From: Acidobacteriota bacterium
Lineage (GTDB): Bacteria > Zixibacteria > MSB-5A5 > GN15 > FEB-12
DNA: 64,000 bases
Assembly: GCA_035529075.1 (NCBI GenBank)
Contig: DATKXK010000003.1
Coordinates: 1-64,000, forward strand
Direction: 5' to 3'
Positions 1-9,011 of this stretch are shown here, piece after piece. Under the pieces are notes generated by a model, which did no database searches, was not told the DNA's origin, and saw nothing but the letters and a program-made list of their open reading frames with translations. Made by a program: the position numbers and the translations under genes. Each line of letters begins with the position of its first letter. The first letter of the stretch is position 1.

Positions 1-140
1 CACTACAACACCAGGCGTCCGCACAGTTCGCTCAGGTATCGTCCGCCGGCTCCCGAAGCGATTCAACCACCCAACCAGCTTGACAAAAATGTTATGATAG
101 GACTAACTTAGGAAGTGGTACAACAACCGGGGGCACGTCA

Positions 141-863
141 TTGGTGGTGCTACTGGTTGGACTAGTCTTTCCGGTAGCGGCTCAGGCAAGGTGGCAAATT
201 GACGCCGAGACCGGGCTGGCTGTCAGCGGGTACAATAATGTGCGAATCCCCGGGAATACCGGTACGAAGTTCTCGCTCTCGCGCGATCTTGATATCGACC
301 AAACCGTATTCTGGCGGGCACGATTTTCCCGCATGTTTGGCGACAAACACAGCCTGTCTATACTGATTGCACCCCTGACCTTCAACGCGGAAGGCAGACT
401 GGAGAAGGACCTCAAGTTCGCAGGAGGTGAATTTGCCTCCAACACGTTTGTGAAAGCGAAGTACAGATTCGATTCGTATCGACTGACGTATCGCTACGAT
501 TTCTATCGTCGCGATAGATTGCGCCTTGGAATCGGTTTTACTGGAAAGATCAGAGATGCCGCGATTGGCGTCGAAGGTGGCGGGCAGAAAGCTGAGAAGA
601 CCAATACCGGTTTCGTGCCGCTGATCAACTTCCGAGCCCAGTGGACGATCAGTTCGCGCTTTGGAGTTCTTCTTGATGGCGACGCCTTGGCCGCCCCACA
701 AGGACGGGCGGAGGATGCTCTTCTGGCGCTAACCGCAAGCACCTCAAAGAATCTGCAATTCAATATTGGTTATCGCCTTCTTGAAGGGGGCGCCGACAAC
801 GCTGAGGTTTACACCTTTGCACTAGTGAATTATTTGGTGTTAGGCGCGACCTGGAGATTCTGA
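141..863 (+). CDS. Secreted outer-membrane beta-barrel-like protein, unknown function
   Basis: About 240 residues beginning with a short hydrophobic stretch ending in VAAQA, which reads as a signal peptide, so the product is exported. The rest alternates hydrophobic and polar residues with many aromatics and ends in an aromatic/Phe (ATWRF), the usual signature of an outer-membrane beta-barrel. No ATG occurs in frame between the upstream stop at 81-83 and the signal peptide; the candidate starts are TTG at 141 and GTG at 144 or 147, so the exact start is unsure. No specific family was recognised. The TspO gene follows 76 bp downstream on the same strand with its own ribosome site. Confidence 0.6.
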   Translation: MVVLLVGLVFPVAAQARWQIDAETGLAVSGYNNVRIPGNTGTKFSLSRDLDIDQTVFWRARFSRMFGDKHSLSILIAPLTFNAEGRLEKDLKFAGGEFASNTFVKAKYRFDSYRLTYRYDFYRRDRLRLGIGFTGKIRDAAIGVEGGGQKAEKTNTGFVPLINFRAQWTISSRFGVLLDGDALAAPQGRAEDALLALTASTSKNLQFNIGYRLLEGGADNAEVYTFALVNYLVLGATWRF

Positions 864-939
864 TAGGCAATGATGAAGTCACAGACTTTGGTGTGTCGGT
901 GGAAAGTCAGCACGTGCTGGCAATCGGAGGAAAAAGACC

Positions 940-1443
940 ATGATCAAGCTCTCTGAAACGTCTGAAACGAGCCCTGCAGGTCAGATCATTGCCCTGTTAG
1001 CATGGGTGGGCCTCTGTTTTCTTACAGCTTGGGTTGGTTCGAGATTCACACCGGGTGAGTCGTATCTTCAACTCCAGAAGCCATCATGGACGCCACCGGG
1101 GTACCTTTTCGGGCCGGTATGGTCAATTCTCTATTTAAGCATGGGCGTTGCTGCATGGTTAGTTTGGAGACGGGCAGGATTTTCTGGGGCAAGTCTCGCC
1201 CTGACACTGTTCGTTGTGCAACTTGTGCTTAACGGAATGTGGTCATGGATATTCTTCGGCATGCAGAGGCCGGGATTGGCGTTTGCAGAAATCTTGGCGT
1301 TATGGTCGATGATACTTGTAACTATGATAGCCTTCTGGCGAGTGAGCACCACCGCTGGCATGCTTTTCTTGCCGTATCTTGCCTGGGTATCATTCGCCGC
1401 ATTCTTGAACTACTCTATCTGGCAATTAAATAAGAGCGGTTGA
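940..1443 (+). CDS. tspO: TspO/MBR family tryptophan-rich sensory protein
   Basis: A 167-residue integral membrane protein of the TspO/peripheral benzodiazepine receptor family, whose members bind tetrapyrroles and act as stress or oxygen-linked regulators. Family hallmarks are present: the PSWTPP motif near residue 48, GPVWSILY just after it, the LNGMWSWIFF helix near 100 and WVSFAAFLNYSIWQLN at the end, together giving the usual five membrane helices. The length is normal for the family. A GGAGG ribosome site sits 8 bases before the ATG. It lies just outside the tmRNA-copy array, whose far boundary is at 1505. Ligand and physiological role cannot be told from sequence. Confidence 0.9.
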   Translation: MIKLSETSETSPAGQIIALLAWVGLCFLTAWVGSRFTPGESYLQLQKPSWTPPGYLFGPVWSILYLSMGVAAWLVWRRAGFSGASLALTLFVVQLVLNGMWSWIFFGMQRPGLAFAEILALWSMILVTMIAFWRVSTTAGMLFLPYLAWVSFAAFLNYSIWQLNKSG

Positions 1444-1504
1444 TGGCAAGCTCTCACGGCATTTCGACTACCATGCAAATATAGTAAACGTAGACCTAAT
1501 ATAT

Positions 1505-1583
1505 TGGAGGTGGGGGGAATCGAACCCCATACTCGCGTTGCAGCACAAGGACTTACACCCTATTGTGGCCATTTTGTGACCGT
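1505..1583 (-). repeat. Copy of tmRNA 3' end plus arm sites (att-like site 1)
   Basis: The first 24 bases match the 3' end of the tmRNA gene at 13118. They are followed by a shared segment of about 30 bases and two TTGTGACC-like sites at 1563 and 1574, 11 bp apart. This copy belongs to the variant whose core ends CCCCAT rather than CCCCCG. It is the outer boundary of the array. It is not a tRNA: no matching 5' half exists nearby. Confidence 0.8.
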
Positions 1584-2518
1584 TTTTTTTCACCTTTTAC
1601 TCTTCTTTCCGCGACGAATAGCTCACCCTGATATAGTACACTGAATCCCTTTTCCACCAGGTATAAATACCTGTCCAGATCGATAATCGCTCTGCAGATA
1701 TCACTGTCGGCAGAATGTCTCGCAACCGCCTGGAACTCATCTGGGGTGCTCACACTCCTGCCAGTCTCACTTCTGGGATAGGTATTGCGAGAGTACTTGT
1801 CCGAGAAGTAATAGCCGGCGTATTTGGCACGGCTTCTCATTCTCCCATAGACCCAGTTCTTGAATCTGAAGAAGCGGTTGACGCTGTTAAAGCGCTTTAT
1901 GACTGAGACGTTTCCACCGATGTTGTCGTGACAACAGGTCCGACACATTAGATACCTGGCTTGAGAGTTTATGGCGTAATCCTGAGCCGCATCCGAAACA
2001 GCACCGCACGCTCCAAAAAACACAACGGCCGTTGGCTGCACACTCAATTGCGGTGTGAAGATACTATCTTTCACGAATGAGTAGTTTTCAGGAAAGCGAA
2101 AGCCTCTCACAAGCTGGTAAATCCGATTCCAACGTGGGTCGATATCTGTTCCGATGACCCTGACACGTGTGAGCCGTGAAGCGAGATCACTTGCATGCCA
2201 TCCAGCGACACATGCAGGATTGACGATAGTTGTGACGGCTGAATCGCGATCGGATAGCAGCTGGACAATGATGTTCTTCAAGTAAGCGTCTCGCCGACCG
2301 CGGAAGTGCTGACCCCAAAAGGATGTGTAGGGGAAATACTTGCTCGGAAAACCAGGGAACTTTCTATTCCACATCTCTGTCAGCGAACCGGTGTGCAACT
2401 CCATTCCTCTCCGCTCCGCGTCCAGCTTAATGATATGCCCCTGCCGAAACAACTCAAGCAGCCCTGCAAGCGCCGCCAAGGGCGTTTCGCGATCATCATG
2501 TGATTCGTCAGCCGTCAT
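1553..2518 (-). CDS. Methyltransferase-like protein (class I SAM fold, putative)
   Basis: A 321-residue soluble protein with no signal peptide. Residues around 95-130 read as a Rossmann-type SAM site: VNPACVAGWHASDLA followed by a strand ending in GTDIDPRW, the acidic residue after strand two being typical of class I methyltransferases. A cysteine-rich segment (CRTCCHDN) lies near residue 195. Substrate is unknown and the family assignment is tentative. The start ATG has GAGGA upstream. The stop codon and the last residues (QNGHNRV) lie inside the att-like repeat at 1553-1583, so the element end supplies the C-terminus. Its base composition is lower in G/C than the core genes beyond 15 kb. 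Confidence 0.55.
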   Translation of the reverse strand: MTADESHDDRETPLAALAGLLELFRQGHIIKLDAERRGMELHTGSLTEMWNRKFPGFPSKYFPYTSFWGQHFRGRRDAYLKNIIVQLLSDRDSAVTTIVNPACVAGWHASDLASRLTRVRVIGTDIDPRWNRIYQLVRGFRFPENYSFVKDSIFTPQLSVQPTAVVFFGACGAVSDAAQDYAINSQARYLMCRTCCHDNIGGNVSVIKRFNSVNRFFRFKNWVYGRMRSRAKYAGYYFSDKYSRNTYPRSETGRSVSTPDEFQAVARHSADSDICRAIIDLDRYLYLVEKGFSVLYQGELFVAERRVKGEKKRSQNGHNRV

Positions 2519-2606
2519 GGACCAGAATCCTCAATCCAGTAATGAGCTTTCTTTGTAAGACAAGTATTTCCGCTCTACATTGCAACCCAAACTGGGGCAG
2601 GGTCAA

Positions 2607-2625
2607 CTGTGACCAAATTGTGACC
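2607..2625. repeat. Orphan pair of arm-like sites
   Basis: CTGTGACC and TTGTGACC 11 bp apart, followed by a short T run as at the complete att-like copies, but without the tmRNA-end core upstream. It sits between the two genes of the outermost cassette and probably marks a former element boundary. Confidence 0.6.
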
Positions 2626-2684
2626 GTTTTTCACGCGTAAAAGTGAGTATACCTTGGTACAAATGCTGTTGTCTGCGCCTGTGC

Positions 2685-3824
2685 TCACTGCTTCCAGTTG
2701 AGCTTAACGAATCTCGGATAGTAGATATTCGTGTCTGCAATGATCGTCTCAATGGGTCCATTGGTGTTGTAAGTGATTATCAGGTCGGCCCCCACGATCT
2801 CAGGGTGAGCCTTGGCCGCATAAATCATGACATCTGGCACCGGCTTTTCAGGCGGTTCAAATACCAGTTGCAGCTCCGACCATGGCCCGGTTAATGCGGG
2901 TGCGGTGCGCATCATGACATCAGCAGCACCGAATCCAACAGTCTGAATGGCCACATAGCACTCATTTATGTCGTCATAGACTACAGACAGCTCCGTTGCG
3001 CCGTCGGCAAAGATCGCTGGCGGCTTTGAACGGAGTTCTGCATCGAGAACCCAGGCGGAACTGTCGCCCACCCACCACTCAATGGCCGCTGTTGAACCGA
3101 TCAGCACACTGTCGGTATGCCAGCGAGAAAGAAACATCGACGCATCACTCGGATCCTGGACGTCCACATTCAACAAGTACACATAGGGTTGACGAACAAG
3201 GGGGGCTGCTCCGAGCATGATTCCAAACTGAGTCTCCGGAAGGGTCAAGCACGTAATAGTCCATTCTAGCGGATCCCCACCAATGTGATCCACCAGGAAA
3301 GCGGCATGAGGAAAGTCATCACACTCCCTGAAGCCAAGTCCAGAATCACTGGGGCAGAGATGCATTAGGAAGACTAGCAAAGAGCTGTCAATCCTCACAG
3401 CGTTACCTGGCCAGTACCAGCTAGTGTCATCGTGTGGAAAGTAGGCGCTCGGGGTCTGTTCTGTACCTCGCCTGTATACCTTGAAGCCAGCTGTTGACGG
3501 ATCATAGCCTGTCTGAATCCCCAGACAATTGCGGATCATGGTGACACAACAGGAGTCTCGAACATATGGCGGAGCAACGGCGACGTAGCTGTCAGCGAAT
3601 AACCAGAGTACGCGGCCGTCACCCAGGTCGACCGAAGATGCACAGTCGCCACCGCGCCAACGAGAGTCGGCATAGAACATCCGTTGACCAGCGTCCCAGG
3701 GAGTGCCGGTGAATGCCCGACTGTACCCGGGGGCTTCACCGGCCACCACGTTCACAGGAACTACGGACAACAGCAACACCGAAACGGCAAGGATCCAGAG
3801 TGACTTAGAGGTCATAACCATCAT
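2685..3824 (-). CDS. Secreted beta-propeller-like protein (DUF4185/DUF5005-like)
   Basis: A 379-residue protein with an N-terminal signal peptide ending near VVAGEA, so exported. The body has repeated short motifs of five-bladed propellers related to glycoside hydrolase families: DGRVLWLFADSY near residue 68, paired Trp/Asp blocks, a VYDDINECYVAI strand near 285 and ITYNTNG near 350. This resembles DUF4185/DUF5005 proteins, which are propeller-fold and mostly uncharacterised; catalytic activity cannot be claimed. ATG codons at 3824 and 3821 are both possible, with AAGG upstream. It lies in the outermost cassette, transcribed toward the methyltransferase-like gene. Confidence 0.5.
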   Translation of the reverse strand: MMVMTSKSLWILAVSVLLLSVVPVNVVAGEAPGYSRAFTGTPWDAGQRMFYADSRWRGGDCASSVDLGDGRVLWLFADSYVAVAPPYVRDSCCVTMIRNCLGIQTGYDPSTAGFKVYRRGTEQTPSAYFPHDDTSWYWPGNAVRIDSSLLVFLMHLCPSDSGLGFRECDDFPHAAFLVDHIGGDPLEWTITCLTLPETQFGIMLGAAPLVRQPYVYLLNVDVQDPSDASMFLSRWHTDSVLIGSTAAIEWWVGDSSAWVLDAELRSKPPAIFADGATELSVVYDDINECYVAIQTVGFGAADVMMRTAPALTGPWSELQLVFEPPEKPVPDVMIYAAKAHPEIVGADLIITYNTNGPIETIIADTNIYYPRFVKLNWKQ

Positions 3825-3984
3825 TTATCATCAGCCTTAGTAGGTCGGGTTCCGATTCTAAGAAATACAATCGCGAGAAACCTGACAACCAAAAATGCCA
3901 TATTTGATATTTCGATGTTACTGCATTTGACAAACGATCCTGAGGTGTTCCCCCGCCGCTGTCCGAAGCTTTTTCGCTTAACGC

Positions 3985-4140
3985 GATGACTCAGTCTGGT
4001 ACTATATAGGCTATCGCCGGAGAATCGTTGGCAAAACCAACAAAGTTGGTGTCAAAAGGACTTCCCTTATCTTGACGACTCAGTCTGAGACGCCATTGAT
4101 CATTGGTGGAGTATCGTTGGCAAGACCAACAAAGTTGGTG
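3985..4140. repeat. Two direct repeats of about 67 bp next to att-like site 2
   Basis: Copies at 3985-4051 and 4074-4140 share the start GAYGACTCAGTCTG and the end TCGTTGGCAARACCAACAAA. The end contains the dyad GTTGG-CCAAC. The second copy runs directly into the tmRNA-end core at 4139. This replaces the left-end structure seen at 9346, 11433 and 13028, so the element bounded here probably came from a different subfamily. Confidence 0.75.
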
Positions 4141-4222
4141 GAGGTGGGGGGAATCGAACCCCCGACTCGCGTTGTGGCACAAGGACTTACACCCTATTGT
4201 GACCGTATTGTGACCATTTTTT
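4139..4222 (-). repeat. Copy of tmRNA 3' end plus arm sites (att-like site 2)
   Basis: The first 26 bases equal the tmRNA 3' end at 13118-13143, ending CCCCCG. The shared arm segment follows, then TTGTGACC at 4197 and 4208 (11 bp apart) and a T run. Confidence 0.85.
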
Positions 4223-4243
4223 CTGGGCTCTCTTTCAGAAACA

Positions 4244-4430
4244 CTATCTGTTCTTCAGCACATATCTAGTGTGGGATCGCAAAGAGTACCGGCTGTTATT
4301 AACGCCGTCCGCCAAATGTTCGGCCAGCCAGTCAGACCAGATGCAACTCGAATATTCGGATAGACCGGGGAAAACACGGAACTCGGGCAGCGGTCTCGTC
4401 GTATTTAAGGCTGGAATAGACCCTACATGA
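4244..4430 (-). pseudogene. Possible C-terminal gene remnant
   Basis: An open minus-strand frame ending at 4244 reads like real protein for about 55 residues, including SSCIWSDWLAEHLADG and a basic end, then runs into the opposing gene at 4434. It has no credible start or full-length family match. It may be the tail of a gene lost when the cassette rearranged. Support is weak. Confidence 0.2.
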
Positions 4431-4433
4431 GGA

Positions 4434-4928
4434 ATGAGAGTTATGCTAAAATCAAACTGCATAGCAATGGCATGTGTGATTATCTTTGCGTCGACTAGTG
4501 CAATGGCCAACGGTCCGGTACTGGACACAAACCTGAGCATCTTTGAAGATCTCATCGGCAAACAGTGGGAAGGTCATTTCGAAGACGCTGATGAATCAAT
4601 GACTCTCTATATGAATTGGGAGCCGATTATTGACGGTGCAGCTGTCCAGATGAGCGGATCGTCAAGCAGCTCAGATATGACACGACGAAATATATACTAC
4701 TTTGATCGGGCAAAGAACCTGGTCACTTTCCTAGCGATGACGTCAAACGGATATGTGGGCACTGGCACCGTAAGCTTGCAGGATTCAGTCCTGATTTTTC
4801 TTGGCCAGCAGGTATGGCCCGACGGAAGTGTGCATGACACGGAGTCACAATGGGAGTTCCTGTCGGATGGCAACGTGAGGGTTATTGCAGGCCACAAGAT
4901 TCTCTACACCCCGGTGGATTCAAAGTAG
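4434..4928 (+). CDS. Small secreted protein, unknown function
   Basis: About 160 residues with a clear signal peptide (hydrophobic core ACVIIFAST, cleavage near AMANG). The mature part opens with FEDLIGKQWEGHF and has a lipocalin-like run of beta-strands; lipid or small-ligand binding is possible but unproven. ATG at 4434 and ATG at 4443 are both possible; the second is better spaced from GAGG. It is the first gene of cassette 3, transcribed away from the att-like site and convergent with the kinase. No family was recognised with confidence. Confidence 0.6.
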   Translation: MRVMLKSNCIAMACVIIFASTSAMANGPVLDTNLSIFEDLIGKQWEGHFEDADESMTLYMNWEPIIDGAAVQMSGSSSSSDMTRRNIYYFDRAKNLVTFLAMTSNGYVGTGTVSLQDSVLIFLGQQVWPDGSVHDTESQWEFLSDGNVRVIAGHKILYTPVDSK

Positions 4929-4977
4929 GGTCAGGCTACTGAGACAAGGCCGTACGACATAAAGATGGAGAGTCAGG

Positions 4978-5139
4978 GTGGCTAGACTGATTGCACTGTA
5001 TCGCGGCCAGGTCGTGACCAAGACGCTCGATCGGGAGTCGATCAGGAAGTTCGCCAAAACCACCCACCGATTCCGTGCGATCGTTATCTCTGTGGTCGTT
5101 ACTCATTCCATCTTTCCGGAACGTGCTACCATTGCCTGA
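4978..5139 (+). CDS. Hypothetical 53-residue ORF overlapping the kinase end
   Basis: A GTG-started frame running from 4978 to a TGA at 5137-5139, overlapping the last codons of the minus-strand kinase gene. The product is basic at first and then hydrophobic. It may be a truncated N-terminus or chance. No family was recognised. Confidence 0.15.
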   Translation: MARLIALYRGQVVTKTLDRESIRKFAKTTHRFRAIVISVVVTHSIFPERATIA

Positions 5140-8100
5140 ATGCGGCTATCCCAGTCGTTCATGATCTCCTTGAAGCGCGGCAATCCCCTGAGTGGATCAA
5201 GGTCGGGATCGACCTTCGCCCACCAGAGTACCAGATGGCCGCGCTCTACCGCTGTCTGCAGCCAATGAAGCGCTTGGGTCGTATCACTTAAGACGGAATA
5301 GAGGCATGCTGCACAGTATGCAACTTGGGCATTTTCAGGTTCCAACTTGATGGATCGCCTGATTTCGCTGATGGCCTCATTGCGTCTCTCGGCTCTGGCT
5401 AACGCCAAAGCACGAAATGGCAATATCCCCTCACCCATATATGCAAGTGAACCAAGACCGTAATCCCCCCGCGCCAGGTAAGTCAAACTTCGGATGGCGT
5501 CTTCAAGGTAAGGGATAGAATCACTTAGGCCGTTTGCCGCCGCCATCTGGGCCCTCCTGTAATGGATCGATCCCCAATAGGTCGTCCATGAGCCACGGGT
5601 AGTCAGTTGTCCGAGCGACTTCACGGCCTCCTTGGTCTGGCCACTGGCATACTGAAGGAGCATCAGTCGCTCCGTCGCCGCCATATCTGGTGGGATCAAT
5701 CCGGATTGGGCTTCCTCCGCCAGTCGCAGCGCGGAAGTCAGGTCTGGTCTCGATATTGCCTCCAGCTGCGCGATATCCATCAATATATCAGGTTTGACAA
5801 TTGCGGCAGCGGTCGAAGCGAGATTCTCGAGTATGAATCTTGCGCTATCGAGCTCCCCTTTCTGTCTGTAGCAATATGCCATGTCAGTTATAAATTCCGC
5901 CATACGGGTCGCTTCCCCACTTTCGAGATACAGAGCATAAGCAGCCAGCGCTTCATCATATTGACGCATCGACTGGTAGTAAGAGGGTGCAACTTCGGCC
6001 CAGTGGTCCAACCCGGATTTATAGTCAGGCGATTGTACTTTCATGCTGTCAAGATACCTTCGGATTTCATCATGTCGACCTTCAGAGCGTAGAATTGCGA
6101 CTATCCAGTGGGCCGACGACCAGGAGTCCCTGGCCTTGCGGAAGTTGTCCAGAGCCGACTCCGAGTCGCCCGTTAACCACTGCGCAAATGCCAGGCGGGT
6201 CAGTATCTCGTGGCTTTCTTTGAGGGCAAGGGATCGTCGATAGACAGCGATGGCCTCGTCATACGAGCCTGCTATGCACAGTTCTTGAGCCAGATAATAG
6301 AGAATTGCGGCATTGTCAGGGAATTCTGCCGCGGCTCGTTTCATTATGTCCAAGAATTCTTGCCGTCTATTGAGTGGCCCAAGCTGCTGCCCAAGGAAGT
6401 AATAGTAACGCGCGACTCCGGGTGCTCGCCGCGTTGCCTCGATGGCAAATTCCGCAGCTTTCTCGTATTGCCGCTCTCTATAAAACGAAAGTGCGATGGA
6501 AGCAGGGAGAATATTCGATCCTGGTCTAGCCTTCATTGCCCGATCATAGAACCGCATGGCATCCTCAAAGCGATTCAGAGCCGTATATACCGAGCCGGCT
6601 GACTCCAGCACCCTCCCTGAGTTCGGCCGCAATGCTACGGCCCGTTCGACCGCCAGTATTGCTTTCTCCGGCGTATCTCCGATTCCCTCAGAGGAAGATT
6701 CTTGGGATAGTCTTTCTGCATATGATCTGGCCAGCAGAAGATAAGGCCAGACACGATTTGGGTTACGTTGTACCGCCTCCTCGATAACGCTCATTGCGCC
6801 GGCGTAATCCTCTACCCATACTAGGTAGTAATAAAGTTCTTCATAAGCTTCCCAATTGTAAGGGTATCTTTTCACAAAGTCGCGGAGAAGATCTTCGGAT
6901 TCTCTTATACTGCCTCTGTAGAACAATTTATCACTTAGTTTGACATATCCGGTTGAATGATCTGGCCTCACTGAGATGGCGAGACGATATAGACTGTCGG
7001 CGCTTTCTCCACTGTGCCTCTCTTCCTCTAGCTCACCCAAGTCGATATAGGGGCGATCATGTCCAGGATTGATTCTCTCGGCAGACCGAAAGGCGTCGAA
7101 TGCAGAATCATAGAGACCCATCGATTGATACACGTTGCCCTTCCCGCAGAATGCATCGACGCTTGGCCGGAAGCTCAGAGCTGTATCATACATAGACCCG
7201 GCTGCTCTCAATCGACCTTGTTGATAGTAAATGTCCCCGAGATGGACGTACGGTTCATCCCAATCCGGCCGCAGATCCCGTGCTCTCTCGGACGCTTCGA
7301 TGGCGCCAGTTATGTTGTCTTCCTGAAGATATAGTTCGGCCCGCGATTCGTAAGCCTCGGCAAGATTCGATTGAAGAGATAGTGCCTTCTCAATTAAGAC
7401 CTCAGACGAATCCAGCCAATACTCGTCGTAATCGAAACGCTCCTTGTACCGCTGTACAAACACATCTGCCAAGCCGGCCAGTGCCAAGGGATAATCCGGG
7501 TCACTTTGCAGGGCTCGTTCAAACTCCCGCTCGGCAAGCTCATTGTCCCTGAACGTAATGTTGTAATAATAGTGGCGCCCCCGGAGATAATGGTCATACG
7601 CCCCCGTATTATCGGTCGGTTTGACTGCCATCGCAGCCTTTTCGAGAGGAGTCAGCCGGATTTCGAGAGCCTGAGCAATCCTCAATGACACTTCATCCAT
7701 AAATTGGAATATCTCGGTAAATTGCTTATTGATCTGATCTGACCAAACGACCTTGCCCGACTCCCTGTCGATCAACTCGACATTGATTCTGACCAGGCTG
7801 TCCTGGCGAAGAAGTGAGCCGCCCAGAGCATACTGAACTTTCAGACGTGAGGCTATCTCCCGCGGCAATAAGTTCTCTTTGGCCAACCGACGGATATCGG
7901 CGCTGCTGGCAACTTGGACTCCCTCCAATTGCCGCAACTTAATTGAGAGATCCTCGGCCAATCCGCTGGCTAGATAGGCATCCTCCGCCGCGCCGACGTT
8001 ATCAAAATCCACCACGGCAATAGATTTCGCGGCCACCGCCGAGGGACTCAGCCACGACGTAAGCTGCAGGCTGCCCCAGACAACTATGATCAGCACCGCA

Positions 8101-9011
8101 ATGCCTGCCAACCAGGCAAGCCGTGGCACTTTCTTCTTCGGAATCGCCACGCTCTCCGAGGATACCAGCCGTCTCAAATCGGCCAGCATGCCCGATGCCG
8201 TTTGATAGCGGGTCTCCAGATTCTTCTCCAGAGCTCGATCAACGATTTGCTGAAGTTCCCCCGTAACGCCGGACTTAAATCGGGCGATTGGTTCCGGTGT
8301 TGAATCGGCAATCGCTTTGACGACGGCGGCATCGTTGTCCCCTTCGAAAGGACGACGACCAGTCAGCATCTCATAAAGTATCACGCCCACCGAAAACAGG
8401 TCCGAACGATGGTCAACGTTTCTACCTACTATCTGCTCCGGCGACATGTAGCCGACTGTTCCAAGTGTCGAGCCGGTCTTGGTCAGTCTATCCTCACCTG
8501 AGACCATCGCCAGACCAAAGTCAAGAATGCGCGCCCGGTCCTTGGTATCAATTATGATATTCGCCGGTTTGATATCGCGATGGACAACACCCGCTGAGTG
8601 AGCTTCATGCAGACCTTCGCAGATCTGCATCGCCAGACGGATTGCTTCGTTTGTAGATAGTCTGCCCTGCTTGATGACCGTACGCAGCGCCTCGCCCGGC
8701 ACATGCTCCATAGCAAAGAACGGCCTCCCGTTGAATTCGCCGACTTCGTGGATAGTAACGATGTTCGGATGGTTCAGCGCAGCCACCGCTCTAGCTTCAC
8801 GCGTGAACCGCGCGCGCATATCGGCATTCGATGCTGCGTGAGCAGGCATGAATTTGAGAGCGACGTTTCGTTCGAGATCAGTGTCTTCGGCCAAGTACAC
8901 CTCACCCATCCCACCGGCGCCGATCTTCTCGACAATCCGGTAATGCAACACCTTCGTTCCCTTAGTCAGGGCTACAAATGATTGTGTCCGATCATTGTCA
9001 GAATCAGCCAT
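5103..9011 (-). CDS. Membrane-anchored Ser/Thr protein kinase with TolB-like domain and many TPRs
   Basis: A 1302-residue protein. Residues 24-290 form a Hanks-type kinase with intact key motifs: glycine loop GAGGMGEVYLAED, VALKF lysine, HRDIKPANI, DFGLA, and GYMSPEQ in the activation segment, so it should be active. A single membrane helix (about 300-320) is followed by a TolB/FlgO-like region (IAVVDFDN to about 450) and then tetratricopeptide repeats to the end, which would lie outside the cytoplasm. Such proteins phosphorylate cytoplasmic partners in response to signals; the TPR region probably scaffolds partners. Its ATG overlaps the stop of the upstream RHH gene (TAATG), so the two are translationally coupled. 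Target unknown. Confidence 0.9.
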   Translation of the reverse strand: MADSDNDRTQSFVALTKGTKVLHYRIVEKIGAGGMGEVYLAEDTDLERNVALKFMPAHAASNADMRARFTREARAVAALNHPNIVTIHEVGEFNGRPFFAMEHVPGEALRTVIKQGRLSTNEAIRLAMQICEGLHEAHSAGVVHRDIKPANIIIDTKDRARILDFGLAMVSGEDRLTKTGSTLGTVGYMSPEQIVGRNVDHRSDLFSVGVILYEMLTGRRPFEGDNDAAVVKAIADSTPEPIARFKSGVTGELQQIVDRALEKNLETRYQTASGMLADLRRLVSSESVAIPKKKVPRLAWLAGIAVLIIVVWGSLQLTSWLSPSAVAAKSIAVVDFDNVGAAEDAYLASGLAEDLSIKLRQLEGVQVASSADIRRLAKENLLPREIASRLKVQYALGGSLLRQDSLVRINVELIDRESGKVVWSDQINKQFTEIFQFMDEVSLRIAQALEIRLTPLEKAAMAVKPTDNTGAYDHYLRGRHYYYNITFRDNELAEREFERALQSDPDYPLALAGLADVFVQRYKERFDYDEYWLDSSEVLIEKALSLQSNLAEAYESRAELYLQEDNITGAIEASERARDLRPDWDEPYVHLGDIYYQQGRLRAAGSMYDTALSFRPSVDAFCGKGNVYQSMGLYDSAFDAFRSAERINPGHDRPYIDLGELEEERHSGESADSLYRLAISVRPDHSTGYVKLSDKLFYRGSIRESEDLLRDFVKRYPYNWEAYEELYYYLVWVEDYAGAMSVIEEAVQRNPNRVWPYLLLARSYAERLSQESSSEGIGDTPEKAILAVERAVALRPNSGRVLESAGSVYTALNRFEDAMRFYDRAMKARPGSNILPASIALSFYRERQYEKAAEFAIEATRRAPGVARYYYFLGQQLGPLNRRQEFLDIMKRAAAEFPDNAAILYYLAQELCIAGSYDEAIAVYRRSLALKESHEILTRLAFAQWLTGDSESALDNFRKARDSWSSAHWIVAILRSEGRHDEIRRYLDSMKVQSPDYKSGLDHWAEVAPSYYQSMRQYDEALAAYALYLESGEATRMAEFITDMAYCYRQKGELDSARFILENLASTAAAIVKPDILMDIAQLEAISRPDLTSALRLAEEAQSGLIPPDMAATERLMLLQYASGQTKEAVKSLGQLTTRGSWTTYWGSIHYRRAQMAAANGLSDSIPYLEDAIRSLTYLARGDYGLGSLAYMGEGILPFRALALARAERRNEAISEIRRSIKLEPENAQVAYCAACLYSVLSDTTQALHWLQTAVERGHLVLWWAKVDPDLDPLRGLPRFKEIMNDWDSRIQAMVARSGKME

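Larger units (their letters stand above)
1505..4138. mobile_element. ssrA-anchored cassette 4 (outermost, degraded)
   Basis: Block bounded by two direct copies of the tmRNA 3' end (1505 and 4139). Its left end carries the paired arm-like sites (1563-1570 and 1574-1581). It holds two minus-strand genes, a methyltransferase-like protein and a secreted propeller-like protein. A lone pair of arm-like sites at 2607-2625, without a tmRNA core, lies between them and suggests two elements fused after loss of one core. No integrase is present. If new elements always insert at the tmRNA end, this is the oldest block; that order is inferred. Confidence 0.6.

Noticed and set aside
1505-1530. tRNA-like 3' halves at 1505, 4139, 9431 and 11519
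   Set aside because: They have a T-arm-like sequence but no 5' half or anticodon arm; they are copies of the tmRNA 3' end.
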